Below, piece after piece: positions 20,292 through 31,351 of a stretch of 64,000 nucleotides of DNA. The DNA lies in assembly GCF_030380735.1 (NCBI RefSeq), contig NZ_JAUDRZ010000008.1, positions 310,001 through 374,000 on the forward strand, given 5' to 3'. The notes under the pieces were generated by a model. The model saw only the letters and a list, made by a program, of their open reading frames with translations, did no database searches and was not told the origin of the DNA. Both the position numbers and the translations under genes were made by a program. Every line of letters begins with the position of its first letter. The stretch's first letter is position 1. Source of the DNA: Rhizobium sp. S152 (GTDB taxonomy: Bacteria > Pseudomonadota > Alphaproteobacteria > Rhizobiales > Rhizobiaceae).

Positions 20292-21110
20292 ATGCTGAGA
20301 TGGACCCGTTTCAACATTGCCTCCGTCGCCCTCGGCTTCGCCTTCCTCTACCTGCCCATCGTTCTGCTCGTGGTGTTTTCCTTCAACGAGTCGAAACTGG
20401 TCACCGTCTGGGGCGGCTTCTCGACCAAATGGTACGCCTCGCTGTTCCACAATCAGGCGCTGCTCGACGCCGCCTGGGTGACGGTGCGCGTCGGCGTCCT
20501 GTCGGCGACCGCCGCGACGATCCTCGGCACCTTCGCCGCGATCGCCCTGGTCCGCTATACGCGCTTCCGTGGCCGCATGCTGTTTTCGGGCATGGTTTAT
20601 GCTCCGCTCGTCATGCCCGAGGTCATCACCGGCCTGTCGCTGCTCTTGCTCTTCGTGGCTGTCGGTTTCGATCGTGGCTTCTGGACCATTACGCTGGCGC
20701 ACACCACGCTGACGATGTGCTTCGTTGCCGTCGTCGTCCAGTCGCGGCTATTGAGCTTCGATCGCTCGATCGAGGAAGCGGCGATGGATCTCGGCGCGCC
20801 GCCGGTGCGTACCTTCTTCGAGGTGACGCTGCCGATCATCGCGCCCGCGGTCCTCTCCGGCTGGATCCTGGCCTTCACCCTGTCGCTCGATGACCTCGTG
20901 ATCGCGAGCTTCACCTCCGGGCCGGGCGCAACCACGCTGCCGATGAAGATCTACAGCCAGGTCCGTCTAGGCGTGACGCCGGAGATCAACGCGGTCTGCA
21001 CGCTGCTGATCGGCGTGGTCACGATCGGCGTCATCTGCGCATCCGTCATCACCAAGCGGCGCGAAGTGCAGCGCGAACGCGATGAGCGAGCAGCGGCGAA
21101 CGCGCCCTGA
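20292..21110 (+). CDS. potI: Polyamine ABC transporter permease PotI
   Basis: 272-residue second permease, with about six membrane segments beginning FNIASVALGFAFLYLPIVLL and an EAA loop EEAAMDLGAPP...VTLPIIAP near residue 165. It pairs with PotH to form the membrane channel. Its stop codon (ends at 21110) directly abuts the stop of the convergent AsmA-like gene (21111), with no bases between, so no conventional terminator lies between the two transcripts. Confidence 0.94.
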   Translation: MLRWTRFNIASVALGFAFLYLPIVLLVVFSFNESKLVTVWGGFSTKWYASLFHNQALLDAAWVTVRVGVLSATAATILGTFAAIALVRYTRFRGRMLFSGMVYAPLVMPEVITGLSLLLLFVAVGFDRGFWTITLAHTTLTMCFVAVVVQSRLLSFDRSIEEAAMDLGAPPVRTFFEVTLPIIAPAVLSGWILAFTLSLDDLVIASFTSGPGATTLPMKIYSQVRLGVTPEINAVCTLLIGVVTIGVICASVITKRREVQRERDERAAANAP

Positions 21111-23003
21111 TTATTGGGGCTGGGCGGGCTGTAGCGGTCCGTTGCGAGCATGTGCGGGCGAAAGCAGCGGATCGGGCCACGAGCCACCGATGAAGAACGG
21201 CAACGGCGGAAATTCGGCCGCCAACGCGGGGTCCGTGGCCTCGATCGATCCTGATAGAGCCAGCCCGCTCGATTGATAGGGAATGACGCCGGATAGTGTC
21301 AGCGTTTCCTGCGGCCCCTCGATCCGCGCATCGCGCAGCACCGCGGCACCGTTCTCGATGTCGGCGGTGATGTCGAAGCGGTTGAAGGGCAGCGCGCGGT
21401 GGGATACTGCGGCCAGCGGAAAGAAGTCCGATTTGGCCGCCTCCGCGCGCACCGCCTGGGTATCGAAGCCTGACAAGGAGCCGGCACCGGCGCGAAACGC
21501 GATTGTTCCAGTCAGGTCGCCGACGCCGGCTTTCCAGAGCGGCAGTCCGGTGCGGACGGCGACATCAAGCGAACCGGAGGCTAGCGGCAGCGGTCCGTTC
21601 AATTGAAGGCGCTCGATCAGTCCGCCGAAATCCGCACCGCGAATGGACATCTGCAGCTTGCCGCCGCCGTCGAAGTCGCCACGCGTTGCTTCGAGATGGG
21701 CGGTGAGCGAACCGCCCTCGAACTGGCTGTCGCCGATATCGAGCTTCGCCTCGTTGCTCGAAACAATGATGCTGGCGCCCATGCCAGTCAGCGTGAAGGG
21801 AGCGATCTGTGCTTGCTTGGCCGAAAGCCTCAGATCGAGATCGAGCCGCTGAAGCGGTCCGCCATCCGGTGGCCCTCCCGCTTCGCCGGCCGCAAGTCTG
21901 AGCACAAAGGCGTCGAACAGCGACTTGAAGTTGATCTGGTCGAACGCCAGCGTCCCGCCAAGCTTGGCGCGCTCGTTGGCGATATATGAGAAGTCCATCA
22001 CTCCGGTTGCGTTCGCGCCATTGATCCCGAGGCTGACATTGTTGAAACGGAAACCGTTGGCGGCCGAGAGCACATCGGTCTCGACCGAGAAGGCCTTGAG
22101 CGTTGCAATGCCGGGCACCGACTTACCGGACCAGTCCAGCAATGCCGGCAGATCCGGCACGTTGAGCGCGATGTTGCCGGAAACGCCGGCGAGATTGGAA
22201 ATATTGGCGAGCCCGTCGAAGCGGGCCATCAGAAGCTTGGAGGTCAACGCAGTGCTTAGCTGCGCGCTTTTGCCGGCAAAGATCAACAAAGGACTGCGAG
22301 AGGAAAAATCGATCTTCAGGTCCTGACCGCTGGTGCGGGCGATCAGCACCGCAGAGATCGGGCTCGACAGCTTGCGCCAGTCGACATCGGCGGTTACGCC
22401 CTCGAAGCGATAGGTCTTGCCGCTGGCGACATCGGTCATATCGAGTGTTCCGTCCTCGACCGTGATGGTGCCGATCTCGGCATCCAGGCCTCTGTCGAGA
22501 GTTTGGCGACCGCCATCCTCGCGGGCACTATCGATCGCCTTGGCGAGCAGGCCCTCGTTCGTCCAGTCGATCATCCCGCTCGCCTCTCGGGTCAGCTTCA
22601 GGCTGGGACGCAGCAGGTGGAACTCATGAAAATTGGCGCGGCCCCGGAAGGCGTCGATCAGGTTGAATTCGGCCGACAGGCTCTCGATGGTGCCGAGCAG
22701 CTTGTGGTCGCCACCTGTCTTTCGAATGGACATCTGGTTGAGCGTGATGCGCGGTGTCGGCCAGAACTCCACAACCGGCCTGCCGGAAATTTCCGCCCGA
22801 TAGCCCGTCCATTTCGACACCGCATCCTCGATGCCGGAGCGAACAAGACTGGTGGATACGAGATAGGGGCCGGCGACGCGCAGTGCCACGAAGATGGACA
22901 GGGCAATGAGCAGGACCACGGTCGCGAGCCGCGCGAAGCCGGGCAGCCAACGTGAAACGGGTCTGATTTTCTTCCGCCAGCGCGGCTGTCGAGACATGCT
23001 CAT
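21111..23003 (-). CDS. AsmA-family envelope protein
   Basis: 630 residues with a basic cytoplasmic start (MSMSRQPRWRKKIRP), one membrane anchor at about residues 24-46 (LATVVLLIALSIFVALRVAGPYL) and a long periplasmic region of beta-rich repeats. AsmA N-terminal features include GIEDAVSKWTGYRAEISGRP and WPTPRITLNQMSI, and a C-terminal AsmA_2-like part includes GSLDVAVRTGLPLWKAGVGDLTG. AsmA-like proteins are bridge-type proteins implicated in lipid transport to, and assembly of, the outer membrane; that role here is by family only. The start could be Met1 or Met3 (22997). Convergent with potI, divergent from the acetoacetyl-CoA synthetase gene. Confidence 0.87.
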   Translation of the reverse strand: MSMSRQPRWRKKIRPVSRWLPGFARLATVVLLIALSIFVALRVAGPYLVSTSLVRSGIEDAVSKWTGYRAEISGRPVVEFWPTPRITLNQMSIRKTGGDHKLLGTIESLSAEFNLIDAFRGRANFHEFHLLRPSLKLTREASGMIDWTNEGLLAKAIDSAREDGGRQTLDRGLDAEIGTITVEDGTLDMTDVASGKTYRFEGVTADVDWRKLSSPISAVLIARTSGQDLKIDFSSRSPLLIFAGKSAQLSTALTSKLLMARFDGLANISNLAGVSGNIALNVPDLPALLDWSGKSVPGIATLKAFSVETDVLSAANGFRFNNVSLGINGANATGVMDFSYIANERAKLGGTLAFDQINFKSLFDAFVLRLAAGEAGGPPDGGPLQRLDLDLRLSAKQAQIAPFTLTGMGASIIVSSNEAKLDIGDSQFEGGSLTAHLEATRGDFDGGGKLQMSIRGADFGGLIERLQLNGPLPLASGSLDVAVRTGLPLWKAGVGDLTGTIAFRAGAGSLSGFDTQAVRAEAAKSDFFPLAAVSHRALPFNRFDITADIENGAAVLRDARIEGPQETLTLSGVIPYQSSGLALSGSIEATDPALAAEFPPLPFFIGGSWPDPLLSPAHARNGPLQPAQPQ

Positions 23004-23165
23004 GATTGTCGCCAGTATTTCCGGCCGTTCGCCCGTTAATCCACTGAAATGCCGGATATATCAAATGCCCGACGCATGCAAATCCATACCGGCCGCGTCC
23101 ACTCGTCACTGGCTTTATACGCCGATATGGCATCTTATATAGGCAGCCGAACAGGAGGTATGTGC

Positions 23166-25118
<1,953 letters not shown>

Positions 25119-25209
25119 CCACGGCGGCCGGTTCGCTCAAATCTTAACGAAACTACAATCTTTCAGCGGGAAGACCTGCCGTCTGCTGGAAACCTTTTGT
25201 TAAGAAACC

Positions 25210-25352
25210 CTTGTCAAAGGTTTACCGAACTTGGGGCTGCATATGAACGAAGCAGCTAGGAGCCTCTCGCTCCCGATACATGACGTTGAACGACTGAGCC
25301 CTTGTTGAACAGCACCCAAACTTTCAGGCAGCCCGCGTGGCTGCCTTTTTTC
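25210..25352 (+). ncRNA. Candidate small RNA or long 3' UTR between acsA and cbrA
   Basis: A 236-bp gap between convergent genes ends with a textbook terminator (25326-25351) more than 200 bases after the acsA stop, which is far for a simple gene end. The segment before it has no credible reading frame on the plus strand. A stand-alone or 3'-UTR-derived small RNA would explain it. I cannot identify a clear promoter or a known family, so the 5' end is a guess. Confidence 0.3.
25326..25351 (+). terminator. Strong Rho-independent terminator
   Basis: Perfect 8-bp stem AGGCAGCC / GGCTGCCT, loop CGCGT, six T. It terminates acsA transcription or the candidate small RNA, immediately before the convergent end of cbrA. 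Confidence 0.85.
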
Positions 25353-25354
25353 TT

Positions 25355-28300
25355 TCAGCCTGCCAGAACCCGCTGTGACGGGAAGGTGATTTCGACAAGC
25401 GTTCCCTCGTTCGGCGTCGAGCTGATCGCGAAGGTCGCACGGTTGGCATCGACCATCGCCTTGGTCAGCGGCAGGCCGAGACCCGTGCCGTCGCCGCGGT
25501 TGCGCGTCTGCGTCGAAACCTGACGGAACGGCTTCATCGCCTGATCGAGCTCGCCGCGCGTCATGCCGATGCCGGTGTCGCGGACCCTGAGAACCACGCT
25601 GCCATTCGCCTCGTAGGAGGTGGAAACCACGATCTGTCCGCCCGATGGCGTAAACCGGATCGAGTTCGACAGGATGTTGAGCGCGATCTGCTTGATCGAG
25701 CGCAGGTCGGCCACAACCTCGGGAACGGCCTGCGAAAGCGCGGTGCGGATGATAACCCGCTGGCTGTTGGCCTGCGGTTGCAGCAATGCCACTGCTTCGG
25801 AAACAGCCTCGTTGAGGCCTATGGCGACGAAGTCCAGCTCCATCTCGCCGGCTTCGATCTTCGAGATGTCGAGCAGGTCGTTGACGATATCGAGCACATG
25901 GCGGCCGGAGCGGCCGATGTCGTTGGCATACTCGATGTAACGCGGATGGCCGATCGGACCGAAGCGCTCGCTCGCCATCATGTCGGAGAAGCCGATGATG
26001 GCGTTGAGCGGCGTACGGATCTCGTGGCTGACGCGGGCGAGGAAGTCGGTCTTGTGATCGTTGGCGGTCTCGGCGGCGCTCTTGGCGCTGCGCAGCTCGT
26101 CTTCCGTGCGCTTCCACTGCGTGATGTCGCGGATGACAGCGCAGTAGCCGCTCGAAGACGTTAGCTGCCCCATGGTCATGAACAGTGGCACGAAGCCGCC
26201 CGCCGCCTCGCGACCGATTACTTCGCGACCGTCATTGAGCACGCTGGCGACGCCATGGCCGGAAAGGCCGTTGAGATAGTCGAGCACAGCCTTCTGGCTT
26301 TCATGTGCGAACAGCATGACGAAAGGCTTGCCGCGCGTTTCTTCCTCGTCGTAGTTGAACAAAGCGCTCGCCGAACGGTTCATCGAGCGGATATCGCCGT
26401 CGAGCCCGATGACGACCACGCCATCGGTGGCGGTTTCGAGGATCGAGCGCAGTTCCTCCACTTCCACCTGCAGCTTGGCGACCTTCTCGATCATACGGTC
26501 GGCGGGACGGGTATCGATGGTCGCTGCCGGTCGCGCTGGAACCGAAACCTCGTTTGCAACGGGAATGAGCGCCAGCATCAGGGCACTGGATTCCTGCCAG
26601 CGAATGGACTGCAGCTTCGCCGTCACCGGAACCAGATCGTCATCGACGGTCACCAGCATCATGGCGCCGGCGCGCCCCGCCTTTTCCTCCAGGTCGTGAC
26701 GCTGCAGCAGCGCGTCGATGCCGCCGACATCGGCCAGGTCTTGGAGTGACTGGTAGCCGGTCAGGCGCATGAACTCGGGATTGGCGTGGATCAGTTGGTC
26801 GCCAGCATGTATGAGGACGGCGACAGGCATCTGGTCGATGAGTTCGGTCGAAAGTCCGTCCGTCATCTTCACGCGTGGCGGGATGAAGTTCGCCAGCATG
26901 TCCATCTGGCTCACGGTCTCTTCCAGCCCCTCGGTCACGTCGTCGTCACTATCGGCTTGGGGAAGCGGAGCCTGATCGTCGCCCGCTTCCACGGATTCGA
27001 CGCCATCCTCCGCGATATCCTCATCCGGCGTTTCCGCGTGATCGGCGATATTCTTCTCGACAGCCGAATTCTTTTCGGTAGCGGGTGCCTCGTCCGTCTC
27101 TTGGGCGGCCGCCGTCTCTGCTTCCTCTTCCGCATCGCGCACGCCAAACGCCTCGAGGCGCTTGGCGATCTCGCGGAAGTTCGCCTGCTCGGCATTGCTG
27201 AGCGTCGGCCCGGCGCCATGCAACTGCACGATCTTGTCGGTCAGCCGGCGGCTCGGCGTTTCCACGATGCGCAGGGCAGGCGGCTCGTGCTTCGGCGGCG
27301 CCGATGTCTCGGCAGCGTCTTTGCTTTCGGGCTGCTCATCCGAAACGTCGGGCGTCTGCGCACCCGTATCGTCTTCCGCCACCGCGGGCTCAATGCCTTC
27401 GCTGGCTGGGGCCTCGGCAGCTTCAGGCGCCGTTTCCACCGCTACCTCTTCCGCAGCCTCGGTTTCGGCCAGTTCCTCCAGCACATCGGCCGGCTGGCCG
27501 AGTTCGGTGCTGTCGTGCACCACGCCGTCAGGCCCGAGGCTGAGGCCGAGCGCAAGCGGATCTTCCGCCGCATCCGAAAGGCGCACCACGCCAAAGCCGC
27601 GGAAACCGTCGAATTCGCGGCTGCGAGTATAGGTCGGCAGTGCCGCGAGGTCGACGGGAACGGCCAGACTGGTGCCTTCGATCGGCCAATGAATGGTTTT
27701 GCCCGACCATGTGTCGCGCCGCGCCAGCGCCTCGGCGATCTTTCCGTCCGGGTCGAGATTGAAGAGGGCCGCGATATCGCCGAAACCGACGCCGATGATA
27801 TTGGAGGCATGCGGACCAACCGCTTCGGCGAATTCGCCCGAAACTTCGCTGAACCGCCCTTCGGCATCAATCTTCCACACGAAGCGCGTCGCCCGGCTGT
27901 TCGGGCGGAAAACGAAGGGAGCGGGGTGATCCGTCGCCGGGCCTTCCGATCCGTCATCGGCCGAGGCGGTCGTTTCCTCGGGCTCGGCCTCGGCAAGGGC
28001 CGGTTCGACAGCCGCGTCGTCGTACGCGTCTTCTTTGTGCTCGACCTCACTCGCACCCTGTCCGTCGGCTTCCGCCTGCAGGGCAGCGAGTTCCTCGGCT
28101 TCACCCACGGACAGATCTTCGAACTCGTCCTGTGTGTCTTCCGGACCGGCAGGCTCCTCCTCAGCCTCAATCACATCGATCTCGGCGGTCGCGTCATCCC
28201 GCGCGATCTCCGGCTCGCTCTGTTCGGCTGCAGGTTCATCGAAGTCGGCCATCGTGTCGTCGACAGGCGACTCCGCCAGCGCGGCTTCCTCGGCGACGAG

Positions 28301-29152
28301 GGCGGCTTCTTCCTCGCTCACGATGCCGGCGTCGTCGGCGTCATCCTCGGGTGCGTCGTCCAGCTCCTCGATATCGGCCACGGCATCGATCGCCTCGATG
28401 AAGCTCGGGGCAGCGCTCGGCTCGTTATGGTTAATAGCGGCTGTGGATAAAGCGGGTGCCGGCGGTTCGATCGGATCGAGATGACCGAGAACGGTCTCGA
28501 CCGCGAAGAGAAGATTAAGCGGCGGCTCGTCACTGAGTCGGCCGACGGCCGCGGGCAGGTAACCCTTGCCTGTCGCGACTGGGCGCTTCACCAGCCGGTC
28601 GGCATGGTCTCCGGCCAGAACGATCATCGCCTTGGCAGTCTGCTGCGTCACGCCAAGCGCGGCATAGCCCGGCGAGGCGGCAATGATCTCGCCATCGGCG
28701 CCGATCACGGCCATGTGGGTGTCCGGATCGTCGAGCCCTTGCAGCATCTGTTCGGCAGATGCCTTGATCGAAAGCTTTTCCATCGAGACGGGCAGGGAGA
28801 CGAGAACCGCGCGCTCGCCGGAGGATAGGCGCACCAATTCCACCGTCGCCTGCACCATGACGCGCTGGAATCCCCTGGCGATGCGAATCATGAAGTTGCG
28901 GCTCTCGCCGGTATCCGCAAGTTGCCGGGCCGTCGCTTCGAGTTGCCGGAACGTGATGTCGGTGGCGCTCACGCCCTGATCAAGCAGATCATAGACCGCC
29001 GCATGGCCGAAAAGCTCCGCGCCGGCACCGTTTGCCCATAGCGCCCGCCCGAGATCTGCCGAAAACAGCACCATCCCCTCGCCACGCGAAAAACGTTCCC
29101 GCACGCGCGGGTGAACAGCGATGTCGATGAACGGGTATTGCACTGCCGGCAT
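25355..29152 (-). CDS. cbrA: CbrA-type PAS sensor histidine kinase
   Basis: A 1265-residue cytoplasmic kinase with no predicted membrane segment. The order is an N-terminal region, a very acidic linker (about 250-409), a PAS-like domain (about 410-540), and two more acidic stretches. Then come PAS domains near 750-860 and 905-1020, HisKA with FLARVSHEIRTPLNAIIGFS (phospho-acceptor His at about 1043), and HATPase with NILSNSIRFTPSGG, RDTGIGM and GDGTGLGLPLTKAM. In Ensifer meliloti CbrA controls the DivK-CtrA cell-cycle pathway and exopolysaccharide production; the same neighbours (acetoacetyl-CoA synthetase, phasin) support orthology. The ATG at 29152 is preferred over TTG at 29182, but neither has a strong ribosome site. 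Confidence 0.85.
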   Translation of the reverse strand: MPAVQYPFIDIAVHPRVRERFSRGEGMVLFSADLGRALWANGAGAELFGHAAVYDLLDQGVSATDITFRQLEATARQLADTGESRNFMIRIARGFQRVMVQATVELVRLSSGERAVLVSLPVSMEKLSIKASAEQMLQGLDDPDTHMAVIGADGEIIAASPGYAALGVTQQTAKAMIVLAGDHADRLVKRPVATGKGYLPAAVGRLSDEPPLNLLFAVETVLGHLDPIEPPAPALSTAAINHNEPSAAPSFIEAIDAVADIEELDDAPEDDADDAGIVSEEEAALVAEEAALAESPVDDTMADFDEPAAEQSEPEIARDDATAEIDVIEAEEEPAGPEDTQDEFEDLSVGEAEELAALQAEADGQGASEVEHKEDAYDDAAVEPALAEAEPEETTASADDGSEGPATDHPAPFVFRPNSRATRFVWKIDAEGRFSEVSGEFAEAVGPHASNIIGVGFGDIAALFNLDPDGKIAEALARRDTWSGKTIHWPIEGTSLAVPVDLAALPTYTRSREFDGFRGFGVVRLSDAAEDPLALGLSLGPDGVVHDSTELGQPADVLEELAETEAAEEVAVETAPEAAEAPASEGIEPAVAEDDTGAQTPDVSDEQPESKDAAETSAPPKHEPPALRIVETPSRRLTDKIVQLHGAGPTLSNAEQANFREIAKRLEAFGVRDAEEEAETAAAQETDEAPATEKNSAVEKNIADHAETPDEDIAEDGVESVEAGDDQAPLPQADSDDDVTEGLEETVSQMDMLANFIPPRVKMTDGLSTELIDQMPVAVLIHAGDQLIHANPEFMRLTGYQSLQDLADVGGIDALLQRHDLEEKAGRAGAMMLVTVDDDLVPVTAKLQSIRWQESSALMLALIPVANEVSVPARPAATIDTRPADRMIEKVAKLQVEVEELRSILETATDGVVVIGLDGDIRSMNRSASALFNYDEEETRGKPFVMLFAHESQKAVLDYLNGLSGHGVASVLNDGREVIGREAAGGFVPLFMTMGQLTSSSGYCAVIRDITQWKRTEDELRSAKSAAETANDHKTDFLARVSHEIRTPLNAIIGFSDMMASERFGPIGHPRYIEYANDIGRSGRHVLDIVNDLLDISKIEAGEMELDFVAIGLNEAVSEAVALLQPQANSQRVIIRTALSQAVPEVVADLRSIKQIALNILSNSIRFTPSGGQIVVSTSYEANGSVVLRVRDTGIGMTRGELDQAMKPFRQVSTQTRNRGDGTGLGLPLTKAMVDANRATFAISSTPNEGTLVEITFPSQRVLAG

Positions 29153-29365
29153 GATCGAACCTTTGGCTTCGGTCACATTCAAATTAACGGTCTATTAATA
29201 ACGACAGGCCCGAAACTGGTCCAGCAATCGCACTGCATTTCAGCCGAAAAGGTTAACGCGTTGTGCGCTGCACAATCATGTTGCAATGCACAATGAAATG
29301 CCCTATATGAAGATTACCTAACCTACAGGCCATCACGCAGGTCCAGACTAGAGGAGCGCATACCA

Positions 29366-29815
29366 ATGGCTACAGTAAAGATGGACGACATTTTTTCAAT
29401 GTCCGCCTTCGACCCGTCCAAGTACAACGAATCCTTCCGCGATTTCGCCGAAAAGAGTGCCCAGCAGTCGCGCGAGGCATTTGCCAAGATGAAGTCCGCC
29501 GGCGAGGAAGCCACCAAGACGATCGAGACGACGGTTCACAACGCCCAGGCCGGCGCCGCCGAGATCGGCCACCAGGCGATCGACGCTCTGCGCACCAATG
29601 CCGCTAACTCGCTGAGCCATCTCGACGCGCTGCTGTCGGTCAAGTCGGTTGCCGAACTGATCGAGCTGCAGACCGCTTTCGTGCGCAAGCAGGCGGAACT
29701 GAGCGTCGAGCAGGCGAAGTCCTTCCAGGAAACCTCCAAGCAGGTTGCCGAAAAGCTGGCGAAGCCATCCAAGGAAGCGGCTGAAAAGGTCATGGCGTCT
29801 TTCAAGGCTGCCTGA
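29366..29815 (+). CDS. phaP: Phasin family protein
   Basis: 149 residues, helical and amphipathic, with the phasin_2-type core FRDFAEKSAQQSREAFAKMKSA and the later heptad-like run VRKQAELSVEQAKSFQETSKQVAEK. Phasins coat polyhydroxybutyrate granules and set their size and number. No signal peptide. ATG at 29366 after GGAG. Encoded alone, with its own terminator at 29837, and next to the gene for acetoacetate activation, which works on the same polymer's breakdown products. Confidence 0.9.
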   Translation: MATVKMDDIFSMSAFDPSKYNESFRDFAEKSAQQSREAFAKMKSAGEEATKTIETTVHNAQAGAAEIGHQAIDALRTNAANSLSHLDALLSVKSVAELIELQTAFVRKQAELSVEQAKSFQETSKQVAEKLAKPSKEAAEKVMASFKAA

Positions 29816-29836
29816 TTTTACGGATATGGTGACAAG

Positions 29837-29862
29837 GGTCGGACGATTTGTCCGGCCTTTTT
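29837..29862 (+). terminator. Terminator of the phasin gene
   Basis: GGTCGGAC / GTCCGGCC stem (one T-G pair), loop GATTT, five T, 22 bases after the stop. Confidence 0.8.
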
Positions 29863-29940
29863 GTGCATTGAGTGGAGATAGGACTTGAATTAATTTTCGA
29901 GTCCTCGTATGTGACCCCCGTCGCGGTCGACGCGACATAT

Positions 29941-30017
29941 GCGGTTGTAGCTCAGTTGGTTAGAGCGCAGGTTTGTGGCACCTGAGGTCGGAGGTTCGAG
30001 ACCCCCCAACCGTACCA
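29941..30017 (+). tRNA. tRNA-His (GTG), without encoded G-1 and with A73
   Basis: Cloverleaf with acceptor GCGGTTG / CAACCGT, D-arm TAGCTCAGTTGGTTAGAGC, anticodon stem CAGGT / ACCTG enclosing loop TTGTGGC (anticodon GTG), T-loop TTCGAGA and encoded CCA. The base before position 1 is T, the discriminator is A73 and the terminal pair is G1-U72. Nearly all other bacteria encode G-1 paired with C73; the lack of it is a known peculiarity of a group of alphaproteobacteria with a matching divergent HisRS. Confidence 0.96.
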
Positions 30018-30335
30018 CCTTCTCCCACAATGCTATCACCATCGATTGATTCGACCTTTGCGTCGGATTTCTCATGGCTGTCAGGTTTATTCTGCTGAAG
30101 TCGTGGGATACCGCCTCATTTGGCGGGTTAACGAAAGGTAGGCTGCGCTCAAGCCGCTTTTTGCCTTTAAAGACAATGGGTGAGGGGCGTCTCCCTTGCC
30201 TTGGAAACTCCGCAGCCTAATTCCCCCGCTGCGCCACCGATGATCACGATTAACCATACTGCATTGCAAAATGTGAATGGGAGTGTCATTTTCCGTCCGG
30301 GGGCTAATTCAGAGTGATTTCAGAAGGAGACTTAA
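30018..30335. other. Spacer between tRNA-His and the small HTH gene (318 bp)
   Basis: A weak hairpin (GGCT / AGCC at 30141-30155) followed by five T at 30158-30162 may end the tRNA transcript. The rest is moderately AT-rich with no convincing reading frame. The small minus-strand frame at 30087-30269 has no ribosome site or family likeness. The HTH gene's promoter must lie in the last 80 bases. Confidence 0.4.
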
Positions 30336-30581
30336 ATGTCCATTTCGCTCAACAATCTGGATGAATCCAACGCGACTGCCGTATCCGCATTTGACGTGGC
30401 TTCGGCCGTGAAGGCAGCGCGCGAGGGTGTTGGATACAGTGTCGACGATCTCGCTGTTACATGTGGCCTGGTCGCCGGTGAAATCGAGGATATCGAAAGC
30501 GGCGAAGACGCCGATCCCGCAAAGCTCAAGCGAATTGCCGCCGCGCTGCAGGTGCCGGTTTCCTCGTTCGTCACGATGTGA
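30336..30581 (+). CDS. Small XRE-like helix-turn-helix protein
   Basis: 81 residues; the region from about residue 22 (ASAVKAAREGVGYSVDDLAVTCGLVAGEIEDIESG...LKRIAAALQVPVSSF) follows the five-helix XRE/Cro layout, with the recognition helix at VAGEIEDIE. The N-terminal 20 residues are extra. It is strongly acidic for a DNA-binding protein, so it might instead bind another protein. GAAGGAG lies before the ATG. Monocistronic, with a stem-loop after it. Confidence 0.75.
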   Translation: MSISLNNLDESNATAVSAFDVASAVKAAREGVGYSVDDLAVTCGLVAGEIEDIESGEDADPAKLKRIAAALQVPVSSFVTM

Positions 30582-30591
30582 CAAAGATTTC

Positions 30592-30626
30592 AGGCCACGC
30601 GGGCTGTATTGTTGCCCGGGTGGCCT
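30592..30626 (+). terminator. Stem-loop after the small HTH gene
   Basis: AGGCCAC-G-CGGGC pairs with GCCCG-G-GTGGCCT (12 pairs, one G-G mismatch). No T-run follows, so it may stabilise the transcript rather than terminate it. Confidence 0.5.
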
Positions 30627-30839
30627 CCCGCCTATGATGCGGTTGCCGTCAGATTTGCGGTATCTACCCTCCCTGTTTTAAGAACTTCTTCACCACATCG
30701 GTTAAACTGCATGAACGGCTGCTACTCTAGGGTAGATTTACCGTGACAGGTGGTATGGTGTGTTAGCAACTTGTGGGCGAATGTCCTTGGAGAGACGCCG
30801 AGGCACAGGCCCGGCGGCATTTCCGGGCCGAGGGCAAAC

Positions 30840-31283
30840 ATGAACCGTATTCGTCGTTTAGACGATAGGCAGATCGACATGGGCACGCTCGCTTTGCGAA
30901 GCGCGCTCGCCTTCCTTTCGGTTCTCGCCGTTGTCTTGCCGATACTGAACGTCATCTTCGCGGATGGGCCCGACGCCTTGCGGCTGGGCGATTTTCGTCT
31001 GCTCGCCATGGCCGCCTATCTGCTGCCGCTCGCTTACGTCGCGGGATTGGCCGCTGTTTTCGTCGACGGAATGCGCTCGCATGCGCTCTTCATCGATCTG
31101 ACGGGGGTCGTTGTCGGCGCGGTGGCGGTTCTCCGTACGAGCTACGTGCTTTTCTCGGATGCGGCCACAGGCTCGGAGATCATTGGCGAGTTCGTCTCGG
31201 TGTCGCTCGGAAGTGGCGCAGTGCCGCTTCTGCTTCTGCTACTTGGCGGATCCTGGCTGCTGCAAAAGACCTGGCTTGACTGA
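30840..31283 (+). CDS. Small integral membrane protein, unrecognised
   Basis: 147 residues with about four hydrophobic helices: SALAFLSVLAVVLPILNVIF, AMAAYLLPLAYVAGLAAVFV, ALFIDLTGVVVGAVAVL and SGAVPLLLLLLGGSWLL. A charged N-terminus (MNRIRRLDDRQIDM) should lie in the cytoplasm. No transport or enzyme motif is visible. ATG at 30840 follows GAGGG; the frame runs 30 codons further up but that part reads through a hairpin (GGCCCGG / CCGGGCC, 30808-30829) just before the ribosome site. That hairpin could affect translation. Confidence 0.7.
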   Translation: MNRIRRLDDRQIDMGTLALRSALAFLSVLAVVLPILNVIFADGPDALRLGDFRLLAMAAYLLPLAYVAGLAAVFVDGMRSHALFIDLTGVVVGAVAVLRTSYVLFSDAATGSEIIGEFVSVSLGSGAVPLLLLLLGGSWLLQKTWLD

Positions 31284-31351
31284 AACTCCTGCCGCGCGGT
31301 GGAACCGCGTGTGTGTCCAAAACGTTTGAGGATACACAGGAGAAAACGTGC

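Noticed and set aside
26786..28450. 554-residue plus-strand open frame over cbrA
   Set aside because: Antisense shadow; arginine/glycine-rich translation caused by the acidic linkers on the other strand.
29890..30075. Minus-strand 61-residue frame containing LGGLEPPTSGATNL
   Set aside because: This is a well-known false protein produced by reading across a tRNA gene in antisense; it covers the whole tRNA-His.
30750..30839. N-terminal extension of the membrane protein at 30840
   Set aside because: Reads through a hairpin and the ribosome site; translation MVWCVSNLWANV has no likeness to the membrane segments that follow.
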